A DNA stretch of 64,000 bases from Thermohalobaculum sp964475765 (GTDB taxonomy: Bacteria; Pseudomonadota; Alphaproteobacteria; Rhodobacterales; Rhodobacteraceae): the NCBI GenBank assembly GCA_964475765.1, contig CAYYZH010000001.1, forward strand, positions 16,798-80,797, given 5' to 3'. A program made the translations under genes and the position numbers. Below, piece by piece: positions 34,728 through 43,529 of the stretch; the first letter of the stretch is position 1, and every line of letters starts with the position of its first letter. A model generated the notes under the pieces. It did not search any database and was not told the DNA's origin. It was given only the letters and a program-made list of their open reading frames with translations.

Positions 34728-34813
34728 GACGCCGATATCTGCCAAATGTCCTCACACAGCCTGCTCTGGACTTCACCCGGTTCTCTTTTGCCGCGTGATA
34801 AGCTGTTGCCATT

Positions 34814-36277
34814 CTACATCAGTTTTTTGCCGCGTGTGACCGGAATGTCAAGCTCTCGGATCTTTTTGCGCAGTGTATTGCGGTTAATTCCAAGAAGATC
34901 AGCCGCTTTGAGCTGGTTGCCCCTTGTCGCAGACAGAGTAAGGGCAATCAGTGGCAGTTCGATTTCCCGCAGGATCCGATCATAGAGACCAGGGGGCGGC
35001 AGCGTGTTTCCATGCCGTTCAAAATACCGCTCGAGGTGAATCTCAACCGCATTACTCAAGCTGCGCCCGGCCTCACCGTCTTCGGGCTGATCTAGTGATT
35101 GTTCGGATCGCGCGCTGAGTTCGTGTTCGATAACGTCGGCTGGAACCTGATCATCGGGACAGAGCGCCGCTAGGCGGCGCATTAGGTTCTCCAACTCGCG
35201 TACATTACCCGGCCAAGTGTGGGTTTTCAGTACATCGAGGCCCTCCGGAGATAGGATCTTGCGAGGTAAGCCTTCTTCTTCGGCGCGGCGCAGAAAAGCG
35301 CGGGAAAGATCGGCCAGATCTCCGATGCGCTCGCGCAGCGGCGGCAGGCGGACCGGGACAACATTCAAACGGTAAAACAGATCTTCTCGGAACCGCCCTT
35401 CAGCGATCAAGGACTTGAGGTTCTGGTGGGTGGCAGCGACAATTCTGACATCCGCGCGCCGGGCCGTGCGCCCTCCCACCGTCGTGAACTCACCTTCTTG
35501 CAGGACTCGTAACAATCGGGTCTGCGCCTCTGCTGGCATGTCACCGATTTCATCCAGAAACAACGTACCACCAGCTGCCTGTTCAAACTTGCCTGACGTA
35601 CGCTCTGTGGCGCCCGTAAATGCACCGCGCTCGTGACCAAAGAGCTCCGACTCGATCAACTCGCGTGGAATAGCCGCCATGTTCAGCGCCACGAATGGTC
35701 CCTTCGCCCGCTTGCCGAAATTATGAAGCGCGCGCGCGACGAGTTCTTTGCCAGTGCCACTCTCGCCTGAAATCATCACCGTTAGGTCCGTATGCATCAA
35801 GCGCGCCATGATGCGGTAGACTTCCTGCATCGCCGGGGAACGCCCGATGAGCGGCAAGTTGTCTTCCTGAGCTTTCTCAGGCTCGGATTGCTGTGCTTCG
35901 GGGGGCGCAATCTTTTCAAGTCCCGATTCCACAAAGCCCAACAGTTCCTTCAAATCGAAAGGTTTCGGGAGGTACTCATATGCACCTACCTCTGCGGCAC
36001 GGATCGCTGTCAGAACGGTGTTCTGGGCGCTCATGACAATGACCGGCAGATCCGGGCGGCGTTTGCGGATGGCCGGGAGCAAATCCAGTGCATCGCCGTC
36101 GGGCATGTGGACATCGGTGACGACAATATCGCCTTCGCCCTCTTCGATCATGCGCCAGAGTACCGAGGACGATCCTGTTGCCCTCACTCGGCAACCGATA
36201 CGGCTAAGGGCCTGGCTGAGGACTGTTCGGATCGAACGATCATCGTCTGCCAGAAGAACGGTGGTGCCCCGGGTCAT
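34814..36277 (-). CDS. ntrC: Nitrogen regulation protein NR(I), NtrC
   Basis: A 487-residue activator: receiver domain (acceptor Asp55 in VVTDVHMPD), AAA+ domain (Walker A GESGTGKE 171-178, sigma-54 loop GAFTGA 218-223, Walker B TLFLDE near 238) and a Fis helix-turn-helix (GNQLKAADLLGINRNTLRKK near 455). The intact GAFTGA indicates ordinary sigma-54 activation, unlike the NtrC reported from Rhodobacter capsulatus. It is phosphorylated by NtrB, whose gene overlaps at its start (ATGA). It switches on nitrogen-scavenging genes when ammonia is short. Confidence 0.95.
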   Translation of the reverse strand: MTRGTTVLLADDDRSIRTVLSQALSRIGCRVRATGSSSVLWRMIEEGEGDIVVTDVHMPDGDALDLLPAIRKRRPDLPVIVMSAQNTVLTAIRAAEVGAYEYLPKPFDLKELLGFVESGLEKIAPPEAQQSEPEKAQEDNLPLIGRSPAMQEVYRIMARLMHTDLTVMISGESGTGKELVARALHNFGKRAKGPFVALNMAAIPRELIESELFGHERGAFTGATERTSGKFEQAAGGTLFLDEIGDMPAEAQTRLLRVLQEGEFTTVGGRTARRADVRIVAATHQNLKSLIAEGRFREDLFYRLNVVPVRLPPLRERIGDLADLSRAFLRRAEEEGLPRKILSPEGLDVLKTHTWPGNVRELENLMRRLAALCPDDQVPADVIEHELSARSEQSLDQPEDGEAGRSLSNAVEIHLERYFERHGNTLPPPGLYDRILREIELPLIALTLSATRGNQLKAADLLGINRNTLRKKIRELDIPVTRGKKLM

Positions 36278-37380
36278 GCTGCATCCTCGTCAAGCCCGTG
36301 GGGGCCGGTTTCAGTTATTTCACTTTCGTTCGCCATTGGAAGAAGTAGACGAAAGACCGTCATCCCCGGCTCTGAGTCGCAACTGATGACGCCTCCGTGA
36401 TCAGCGACGATCTTCGAGACCAATGCCAGACCCAATCCTGATCCTGAGACCTTCGAGGTCACGAACGGCTCAAAGATGTGCGCCCGCATGTCGTCAGGCA
36501 CACCTGAACCATTATCGAGGACAGTGATCTGCAGTGGCAGACTTTCGGACCGTCCGCGGGCAGTCATAACCTTCACACCGGCCCGATATGCCGTCTTAAT
36601 CGCGATCATGCCGCCTACGGCAGGTACAGCTTCAGCCGCGTTTTTGAGTAGGTTTAGAACGACCTGCATGAGTTGATCGCTGTCGCTGAGCGCAGGTGGC
36701 AGAGATGGATCGTAGTCCTCTACAAATCGGACATGGCTTGCAAATCCGGCTTTGGCTGATGCGGCGGCCCGGTCTAGGACATCATGAATGTTAACCGCGG
36801 AGCGTCGGACAAGCCCGAAGTCTCCAAAGGCGTCAACCTGTTCCACGAGCTTGCCAATGCGATCCGCCTCGTCGCGGATCAGCGTCGTCAGTTCCTGATC
36901 CTCGGCGGAAAGGTTCATAGCAAGTAGCTGGGCTGCACCCGAAATGCCTGCCAATGGGTTCTTAATCTCGTGTGCCAGCATTGAAGCCATGCCAACCACC
37001 GACCGAGCCGCATCCCGACTGGTCATTGCGCGGTCCATTCGTTCGGCCGATGTGCGGGGATAGAGCGAGACGAGCACGTCACCGGCGTTAACGGGTGCTG
37101 CGTAGATATCGATCAGCCTTGTGGGGGTCTCCGGCCAATTGAATTCGACCCTGTATTCGGAGAGTGGTCGGTTCGCTTCAGCGACCCGCTGAACCAGCCC
37201 AACAAGGCGACTGTCTTCACCAATAAGACGGCCAAGGGGGCGCACCATGAGTGCCCGGCGCGACATACCGAGAAAATCCTCGGCCACCGCGTTTGCATCT
37301 TGGATAGCGCCATCGGCACTCAGGACTAGCGCCGGGTTCGGCAGGGCTTGCCAAAGCGTTTCATAGTCACGTTTTGTCAT
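36274..37380 (-). CDS. ntrB: Nitrogen sensor kinase NtrB (NR(II))
   Basis: A 368-residue soluble kinase. A PAS domain (about 5-110, with LPNPALVLSADGAIQDAN) precedes the H-box MLAHEIKNPLAGISGAAQLL (His137) and an ATPase domain with DNGSGVP and a G-box GSGLGLAL. In relatives PII controls the balance between NtrC kinase and phosphatase activity. The start ATG at 37380 overlaps the dusB stop (ATGA); 67 upstream open codons lie inside dusB and are discarded. The order dusB-ntrB-ntrC is widespread in proteobacteria. Confidence 0.94.
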   Translation of the reverse strand: MTKRDYETLWQALPNPALVLSADGAIQDANAVAEDFLGMSRRALMVRPLGRLIGEDSRLVGLVQRVAEANRPLSEYRVEFNWPETPTRLIDIYAAPVNAGDVLVSLYPRTSAERMDRAMTSRDAARSVVGMASMLAHEIKNPLAGISGAAQLLAMNLSAEDQELTTLIRDEADRIGKLVEQVDAFGDFGLVRRSAVNIHDVLDRAAASAKAGFASHVRFVEDYDPSLPPALSDSDQLMQVVLNLLKNAAEAVPAVGGMIAIKTAYRAGVKVMTARGRSESLPLQITVLDNGSGVPDDMRAHIFEPFVTSKVSGSGLGLALVSKIVADHGGVISCDSEPGMTVFRLLLPMANESEITETGPHGLDEDAA

Positions 37381-38372
37381 GCCGCTATCGGCTCCGGTGA
37401 GGCTTCGTCCCGTTGTCCAAGCTCGGTAATGCCGGCAAAAAGCCGCTTCGGGTTGGTCTCCCGGATCAGCCAGCCACGAAGGCACAACGCGTCCGGGACC
37501 TGGGCGATATATGCATCGAGATGCTTGCGCATCGCACGCACGCCCGTCTCCACCCCATAGAAAGCGAGGTGCTTTTCGCAATGGCGTGCTACTAGTTCGG
37601 TATAGGCTTTGCCCCGCGGACGAAAGTCCGTCTCATCACCGACCAGCCTGGCTGCGATCTCGGCCAACAGCCATGGTCGACCAATCGCGCCCCTACCGAT
37701 CATGATCCCGGCCGCACCAGATTGGGCAAGAGCCTCGCGGGCAGTTTCGGGATCCACGACATCACCATTTGCGATGACAGGGATCTCCACGGCCTCAACC
37801 ACGTCTCGGATTGCTGCCCAGTCCGCAACTCCCTTGTAGAACTGGCACCGCGTTCGGCCATGTATCGTGACCATTTGAACCCCGGCGGCTTCGGCACGGC
37901 GGGCTACATCAGGCGCGTTCAGGCAGTCTTGATCCCAGCCCAAACGCATTTTGACGGTCACAGGTATATCAACCGCTGAAACCACAGCTTCAATCAGATG
38001 CAGGGCATGATCGGGGTCACGCATCAAGGCCGATCCACAAGCCCCGCTCGTGACCTTTCGTGCGGGGCATCCCATGTTGATGTCGATGATCCGAGCGCCC
38101 TGTCCTTCGAGCAAGCGCGCAACCTCAGCCATAGGTACGGCTTCACGCCCTGCGATTTGGACTGACGTGCCGATTTGGCCTGCTGCGATTTCTGCTCGGG
38201 CACGCGCGCTCGGCTTGGCAGCCAGCATTTCTTCTGAGGCAACCATTTCGGAGACCACCAACCCTGCCCCGAAACCCGCCACCAACTCGCGATAAGGTCG
38301 ATCCGTGATCCCGGCCATTGGGGCCAGAAGCACGGGGGTCACAACGCGTTCGGATCCAATCTTGATCATCAT
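37377..38372 (-). CDS. dusB: tRNA-dihydrouridine synthase DusB
   Basis: A 331-residue FMN enzyme that reduces uridines in the tRNA D-loop. The N-terminal barrel motifs VLLAPMAGITDRPYREL and DINMGCPARKVTSGACGSAL (catalytic Cys in MGCP) are present, together with VKMRLGW and TIHGRTRCQFYKG. The C-terminal helical domain ends near 315. The start ATG at 38372 diverges from ispDF across 144 bases. It is the first gene of the ntrBC transcription unit, overlapping ntrB by four bases. Confidence 0.95.
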   Translation of the reverse strand: MMIKIGSERVVTPVLLAPMAGITDRPYRELVAGFGAGLVVSEMVASEEMLAAKPSARARAEIAAGQIGTSVQIAGREAVPMAEVARLLEGQGARIIDINMGCPARKVTSGACGSALMRDPDHALHLIEAVVSAVDIPVTVKMRLGWDQDCLNAPDVARRAEAAGVQMVTIHGRTRCQFYKGVADWAAIRDVVEAVEIPVIANGDVVDPETAREALAQSGAAGIMIGRGAIGRPWLLAEIAARLVGDETDFRPRGKAYTELVARHCEKHLAFYGVETGVRAMRKHLDAYIAQVPDALCLRGWLIRETNPKRLFAGITELGQRDEASPEPIAA

Positions 38373-38516
38373 CTGCCCAAAAATTCATCACTGCACCTTT
38401 TCCTACCCGAGCAAATGGCTCCCGCGCAATCCCCCGTCCATTTGCGTCGTTTTGGCACTTGGTGGGACTTCTCATTTGAGATGAAGCCGCTTAAAGCGCG
38501 GAGATCGGGAGGAAAC

Positions 38517-39698
38517 ATGTCGACAGCCGCCATTATCGTCGCAGCGGGAAAGGGGCTTCGCCTTGGGGGACCGGTGCCCAAGCAATTCCAAATGCTTGGC
38601 GGGGAGATGATCCTGACCCGAACGATCCGGGCGTTGTTGGCGGTCGATGAGATAACACTTGTGCAGACCGCAATTCACCCGGACGCACACGGCCTCTATG
38701 ATCAGGCTGTGGCATCGATCACTGACCCGCGCCTGTTTGCGCCAGTCCATGGCGGGCAAGAGCGTGCAGATACCGTACGCATTGCACTGGAAGCGCTGGA
38801 GCCACAAGAACCTCAGCGCGTGCTGATCCACGATGCGGCACGGCCGTTCGTTTCTTACGGCATGCTCAGCGACCTGATTGCAGCGAAAAGTGCAGCCATT
38901 CTTGCGGAGCCGGTTGTCGATGCGCTTTGGCAGGAGACCGATGGGAATGCGGATCTGCCCAAGCCTCGTGAAGGTCTTTGGCGGGCGCAGACCCCCCAAG
39001 CCTTTCCTTATCTTGAGATTCTTGCTGCACATCGCGCGTCGCTTGAAAGTTCAGAACCGCCCGCGCTGGATGATGCGGAGGTCTTTCGGCGAGCCGGTCA
39101 TCAGGTGACGCTCGTCCCGGGAAATCCTGATAACTTCAAAATCACTACCTCCGTTGATCTTGCGCGCGCTGAGCGCTTGGTGAGGGCACAAGAACAAGAG
39201 GGGATGCAATTGGAAACCCGAACGGGACATGGCTTTGACGTTCACCGATTTGTCCCCGGAGATGCGGTCTGGCTTTGCGGTGTCGAGATCCCGCACACGC
39301 ACCGATTGGATGGCCATTCAGACGCTGACGTCGGACTGCATGCGTTGACCGATGCGATCTATGGTGCGCTAGCAGACGGAGACATTGGCACGCATTTCCC
39401 ACCCACTGACCCTAAATGGAAAGGGGTCGAGAGCCATGTTTTTCTGACACATGCGGTCTCTCGTGTAACTGATCGTGGCGGGCGGATAGTTAACGCTGAC
39501 ATCACTTTGCTTTGCGAAGCGCCCAAAATAGCGCCACACGCCAAGTTGATGCGTGCGAGGATGGCAGAAATCCTGCAGATCGATCAGGGGCGGATTTCGG
39601 TGAAGGCTACGACGATGGAGCGTATGGGATTTGTTGGCCGCGAGGAAGGTATGGGCGCGATGGCAACTGCAACCGTAGCCCTGCCGCACCAATCGTGA
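38517..39698 (+). CDS. ispDF: Bifunctional IspD/IspF enzyme of the MEP isoprenoid pathway
   Basis: A 393-residue fusion. The first part (about 1-225) is the cytidylyltransferase IspD with IIVAAGKGLRLGGPVPKQF; the second (about 235-393) is IspF, the cyclodiphosphate synthase, with TGHGFDVHRF and HSDADVGLHALTDA carrying the zinc site. Together they make CDP-methylerythritol and, after IspE, the cyclic diphosphate. Such fusions are common in alphaproteobacteria. I chose ATG at 38517 because GGGAGGAAAC precedes it; a 34-codon upstream extension is not family-like. pgpA overlaps the stop by four bases. Confidence 0.95.
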   Translation: MSTAAIIVAAGKGLRLGGPVPKQFQMLGGEMILTRTIRALLAVDEITLVQTAIHPDAHGLYDQAVASITDPRLFAPVHGGQERADTVRIALEALEPQEPQRVLIHDAARPFVSYGMLSDLIAAKSAAILAEPVVDALWQETDGNADLPKPREGLWRAQTPQAFPYLEILAAHRASLESSEPPALDDAEVFRRAGHQVTLVPGNPDNFKITTSVDLARAERLVRAQEQEGMQLETRTGHGFDVHRFVPGDAVWLCGVEIPHTHRLDGHSDADVGLHALTDAIYGALADGDIGTHFPPTDPKWKGVESHVFLTHAVSRVTDRGGRIVNADITLLCEAPKIAPHAKLMRARMAEILQIDQGRISVKATTMERMGFVGREEGMGAMATATVALPHQS

Positions 39699-40183
39699 CG
39701 CCTGCCCGCCTGATCACGACGGTCGGGGGAATTGGTACTCTGCCATGGGCACCGGGCACTTGGGGGTCGGCCGCAGCGATCCCATTTACATGGATCTTGC
39801 ATTGGTTGGGCGGCGCCCCATTGGTCGTGGCCGCGACAGCTTTGGTATTTGTGATAGGTTGGTGGGCCACCAACGCAGACCCGCGCTCAGCAACAGACGA
39901 TCCCGGCGAGATCGTCATCGACGAGGTTGCAGGACAGATGATCGCGCTCTGGCCGCTCTCGATCGGACTATGGCTGGTGGATCATCCGCCCCATCTCTTT
40001 CCATGGCCAGGGTGGATCGGCGCATTTACCCTGTTCAGGTTTTTCGATGTGCTGAAACCTCCGCCGATCAGATGGGTTGATCGTCCGGGCGCACTATGGA
40101 TCATGCTGGATGATGTGCTGGCCGGAGCATTGGCGGCGATTGTAATCACCATAGCGGCAGGGGTGTCCCATGGCTGGTTCTGA
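39695..40183 (+). CDS. pgpA: Phosphatidylglycerophosphatase A
   Basis: A 162-residue integral membrane phosphatase that makes phosphatidylglycerol from its phosphate. The motifs TVGGIGTLPWAPGTWGS, DDPGEIVIDEVAGQMIAL and FDVLKPPPIRW are characteristic, and several hydrophobic helices follow. The start is GTG at 39695, overlapping the ispDF stop (GTGA); 61 upstream open codons lie inside ispDF. The stop overlaps the CinA-like gene by 14 bases. Coupling suggests an ispDF-pgpA-cinA operon. Confidence 0.92.
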   Translation: MTPARLITTVGGIGTLPWAPGTWGSAAAIPFTWILHWLGGAPLVVAATALVFVIGWWATNADPRSATDDPGEIVIDEVAGQMIALWPLSIGLWLVDHPPHLFPWPGWIGAFTLFRFFDVLKPPPIRWVDRPGALWIMLDDVLAGALAAIVITIAAGVSHGWF

Positions 40184-40664
40184 GAAAATAGCAAATCTCG
40201 CTGGCGAAGTATTACGTAGGTGCCATAACGCTGGCGTCATGGTCGCCACCGCCGAAAGCTGTACAGGTGGCATGGTAGCAGCCGCGCTGACGGATGTGCC
40301 GGGATCGTCCGCAGTCGTTGAACGCGGTTTCGTCACCTATTCCAATGAAGCCAAGGCAGAGATGTTGGGCGTGCCGATTGATCTCGTCGTTGCTTTTGGC
40401 GCGGTGTCCGAACCGGTCGCATGCGCGATGGCAGAGGGTGCCGTTGCCAACAGCCAGGCAGACCTCGCGGTGGCCATCACTGGGATCGCAGGACCGGGCG
40501 GCGGCTCCGCGGAGAAACCAGAAGGACTGGTGCACTTTGCTTGTTCGATTACTGGCAAGCCGACGGTCCACGTTCGTAAGGAGTTTGGCCCGCTGGGCCG
40601 TGAAGAAGTTCGGATGCGGTCGGTCGAGCAAGCATTGACGATGCTACAAAGCGCTCTTGGCTGA
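40170..40664 (+). CDS. pncC: CinA family protein, nicotinamide-nucleotide amidohydrolase
   Basis: A 164-residue stand-alone CinA C-terminal domain, the PncC type that deamidates nicotinamide mononucleotide in NAD salvage. TAESCTGGMVAAALTDVPG near 26-44 contains the catalytic Ser, and the conserved TGIAGPGGGSAEKPEG near 104-119 follows. The COG1058 half found in full-length CinA is missing, as in many proteobacteria. The start ATG at 40170 overlaps pgpA. Its stop converges on the flavin monooxygenase gene. Confidence 0.9.
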   Translation: MAGSEKIANLAGEVLRRCHNAGVMVATAESCTGGMVAAALTDVPGSSAVVERGFVTYSNEAKAEMLGVPIDLVVAFGAVSEPVACAMAEGAVANSQADLAVAITGIAGPGGGSAEKPEGLVHFACSITGKPTVHVRKEFGPLGREEVRMRSVEQALTMLQSALG

Positions 40665-40670
40665 GTAGGT

Positions 40671-41981
40671 TCAGGCTCTGGCACGTTTGCGCATGTCCTC
40701 AAGAGAGGCTCGTAGATCTTTGAAATACGGTAGGTGCTCGACCTCAATCCCATGCCGTGGAGAGCCCTCGAACTCCCTTCGGACGCGTGCACGTCTTTGA
40801 AGTATCTCATCCTTCATTTCGGTGCCGCTCGGTAAGGCCGCCTGCCCCGTTTCCAGCGCCACAATCCACTTTGCCTGATTTTCGCTAATCCAGTTCAGCG
40901 CTGTGTCCGAGTTGAAGAAACCTAAGAAATAGAGCCCACGCCATTCTGGCGGCACGATTCGCATATAAAGATCGAGACTGTGTCCATTGTTGTAGACGAT
41001 CTCAGGGCCAAGGTAGTTGATCTCGATCTCATACCCGGTCGCGGCGATCACAACGTCAAACTCTTTTTCTTCACCATCGGAGAACCGCAAACGGCCAGCG
41101 CTCACCTCGTCAATTCCCGGTTTCGGGATCACGCGTTGATACCGAATGTGATTGACGATGTTGGCGTTAGAGCTGGCATGCGTACGCTTCGGTTTCGTGC
41201 CGAAGCCCAACACAGACATTCGTCCATGCACGATCCAGACAAGAAATCTCAGTACAGTGCTTCGCAGCCAACCCGGCACCAGAGGATTATAGAATGGGCG
41301 GATCACATCCCAGAATGGGCGCCCAAAGATCAGCTTTGGAATGATGACCGGGGTCGTGCGCCCGACCAGATAGCAATACTCTGCTGTGGTGCAGAGGTCA
41401 GATGCGATGTCGAGACCAGAATTCCCCACGCCCACTACGCACACCCGCTTGCCTGCAAAGTCTGCAGGATCCTTGTAGTCGTGGGAATGGAGATAGCCCG
41501 CGCCAAATTTCTCACGAAGTTCTCGCGACTCCATCGGCTTAGTCAGATGTCCTGACGCCGCGACCACGATATCGTAAGTATCGACCCGGCCGCTTTCAGT
41601 CTCCACCTCCCAGCGAGGATGCGTATCTGAATAATTTGCGGCAGGCCGAACCGCAGTCACCCGAGTTTCGAACCTGATGTGCCTACGTAAATCATGGTGG
41701 TCGGCATAGTCCCCCAGATACTTCGCCATGTCGCGATGGTTGGGGAACGGCGGGACTTCATCATCAAACTCATAATCTTCGAATGAAGTCAGGTGCTTGG
41801 CCGTGTTAATATGAAGCGTCTTATAAGCAGAGGATCGCCCATTGTCGTTCCGGTAGACCCACATACCGCCGACCTGACTGCCGATCTCGAAAAGTGTAAC
41901 ATCAAAACCGGCCGCCATCATGTGCCTTGCACCGACAAGACCTGTAGCCCCTGCTCCGATGATCGCAACTGACTTTTGCAT
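40671..41981 (-). CDS. Flavin-containing monooxygenase
   Basis: A 436-residue class B flavoprotein monooxygenase. FAD binding is shown by AIIGAGATGLVGARH (5-19), NADPH binding by VCVVGVGNSGLDIAS near 174. The FMO fingerprint is present but slightly changed: FGAGYLHSHDY near 153 has Ala where Gly is usual at the third position. It would oxygenate a soft nucleophile (N or S) or a ketone. The ATG at 41981 has GGAGGCGTGC upstream. It diverges from the P450 gene across about 124 bases, so the two may be jointly controlled. Confidence 0.88.
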   Translation of the reverse strand: MQKSVAIIGAGATGLVGARHMMAAGFDVTLFEIGSQVGGMWVYRNDNGRSSAYKTLHINTAKHLTSFEDYEFDDEVPPFPNHRDMAKYLGDYADHHDLRRHIRFETRVTAVRPAANYSDTHPRWEVETESGRVDTYDIVVAASGHLTKPMESRELREKFGAGYLHSHDYKDPADFAGKRVCVVGVGNSGLDIASDLCTTAEYCYLVGRTTPVIIPKLIFGRPFWDVIRPFYNPLVPGWLRSTVLRFLVWIVHGRMSVLGFGTKPKRTHASSNANIVNHIRYQRVIPKPGIDEVSAGRLRFSDGEEKEFDVVIAATGYEIEINYLGPEIVYNNGHSLDLYMRIVPPEWRGLYFLGFFNSDTALNWISENQAKWIVALETGQAALPSGTEMKDEILQRRARVRREFEGSPRHGIEVEHLPYFKDLRASLEDMRKRARA

Positions 41982-42105
41982 GCACGCCTCCGTGGCTTGA
42001 CGCTAGCGCGCAGGGCTTGCTGCGTCACCCCCAAGGGACTGATATCGGTGGGTGCGTGGCTGCGCCGCGTCGGCGATTACGTGGATCTGCGTTAACCATC
42101 AGGAA

Positions 42106-43452
42106 ATGAACGCACAGGTTCCCCATATCGCGCCCCACGCCAAGCCGTTGACGATGATGCAGTCTTTGCAGGCTGCGCGGCGCAACGTCCTCGAGATCAT
42201 TCCTTCTGTTTGCTATCAGGTGCCGATGATTTCGGGCCGGATGGGTACGCGCTGGCACATGGTTCAGGATCCGACCGCGAACAAGCGGGTCTTTCTCGAC
42301 AACGCCAAGGCGTACCCAAAGTCTGAGGTAATGAACCGGATGCTCCGGCCCGCCGTGGGTAACTCGTTGTTCACGTCAGAAGATGCGGAGTGGCGTTGGC
42401 AGCGTCGGGCAGTGGCACCGGTTTTCGCGCAACGTAATGTGGTCGCTCTTGCTCCGATGATGACCGCGACAGCCGAGCGCGCGGTTGAACGCCTGGCTGG
42501 CGATGGTCCACATGAAATGGTTGCAGAGATGCTGTCGGCCACCTTCGATGTCATCTGCGAAGTGGCGCTCTCTGGCCGAGACCACTTCGACGCAGACGTC
42601 TATGGAGCAGCGATCACTCGCTATTTCGAGACTGCCGGTAAAGCATCCCTGCTCGACTTTTTGCACTTTCCGCCTTGGGTGCCCCGCCCCGGTGCGGTTA
42701 TGGGACGAGGAGCGGTCAAAACGATGCACGGTATGGTGGCCGAAGCCATCGAGGCGCGCCGGCGCGAGGCGACGGGTAAGGCCGATGATCTGCTGGATTA
42801 CATGCTGTCGGCCAACGATCCTGAAACCGGGCGTCAGATGACGCCGGAAGAGTTGCTCCACAACATGCAGTTTTTCATCGTTGCAGGGCACGAAACCACG
42901 GCTTTGGCGCTGTCCTGGGCGCTTTATCTGCTTGCAACGCACCCCGACGCCCATGCCCGCGCTGCCGAGGAGGCCCGCAGGATTCTGGGAGCGCGCCCGG
43001 CGAAGGCCGAGGATCTCGACGCGATGCCTAATGTCCGGCAGGTCCTTGAAGAGACCATGCGGCTCTACCCGCCGGTGGGTTTGCTGGCGCGGAACGTGGC
43101 GGAGCCGGATGTCCTTGGCGGTCGTGAAATGCTGCCCAATGACACAGTGTTTCTCGCGATCTATGCGCTTCACCGCCACGAGATGTGGTGGGATCGGCCC
43201 AATGAATTTGACCCCGACAACTTCGCACCCGACGTAACGAAAGATCGACATAGATACCTCTGTCTACCGTTCGGTGCCGGACCGCGTGTTTGCGTGGGTG
43301 CAAATTTTGCCATGATGCAGGCACAGATCATTTTAGCGACACTGCTGGCACGTTATGATTTTGCGACCACGGAGGCGCCGCCACCCGTGCCAACCATGAG
43401 CATGACCATTCGTCCCGAACCCGGGGTTTGGCTGAACACAACGCGCCCTTAA
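42106..43452 (+). CDS. Cytochrome P450
   Basis: A 448-residue P450. The oxygen-activation helix is FIVAGHETTALALSWALYLL near 265-285, the EETMR (ExxR) motif lies near 325 and the heme Cys loop is FGAGPRVCVGANF near 393-405. It is soluble, with no membrane anchor, and would use a separate ferredoxin system; no ferredoxin or reductase gene is adjacent. The start ATG at 42106 was preferred; upstream open codons to 42052 are not P450-like. It faces the FMO gene and is followed after 77 bases by an MFS transporter. Substrate unknown. Confidence 0.9.
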   Translation: MNAQVPHIAPHAKPLTMMQSLQAARRNVLEIIPSVCYQVPMISGRMGTRWHMVQDPTANKRVFLDNAKAYPKSEVMNRMLRPAVGNSLFTSEDAEWRWQRRAVAPVFAQRNVVALAPMMTATAERAVERLAGDGPHEMVAEMLSATFDVICEVALSGRDHFDADVYGAAITRYFETAGKASLLDFLHFPPWVPRPGAVMGRGAVKTMHGMVAEAIEARRREATGKADDLLDYMLSANDPETGRQMTPEELLHNMQFFIVAGHETTALALSWALYLLATHPDAHARAAEEARRILGARPAKAEDLDAMPNVRQVLEETMRLYPPVGLLARNVAEPDVLGGREMLPNDTVFLAIYALHRHEMWWDRPNEFDPDNFAPDVTKDRHRYLCLPFGAGPRVCVGANFAMMQAQIILATLLARYDFATTEAPPPVPTMSMTIRPEPGVWLNTTRP

Positions 43453-43529
43453 TCCCTTCATCCATATACTGATGGCTGATGGTGTGATTGCCGTAGGGTG
43501 TCCGGGTGACTTGCTGTAGAGACCCACGC

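Noticed and set aside
38440..38516. A sigma-54-type promoter (TTGGCAC) before ispDF
   Set aside because: The required TTGC element at the right distance after TGGCAC is missing.
39512..39694. An extended N-terminus for pgpA
   Set aside because: The extra codons overlap ispDF and are not hydrophobic or conserved; GTG at 39695 gives the family start.
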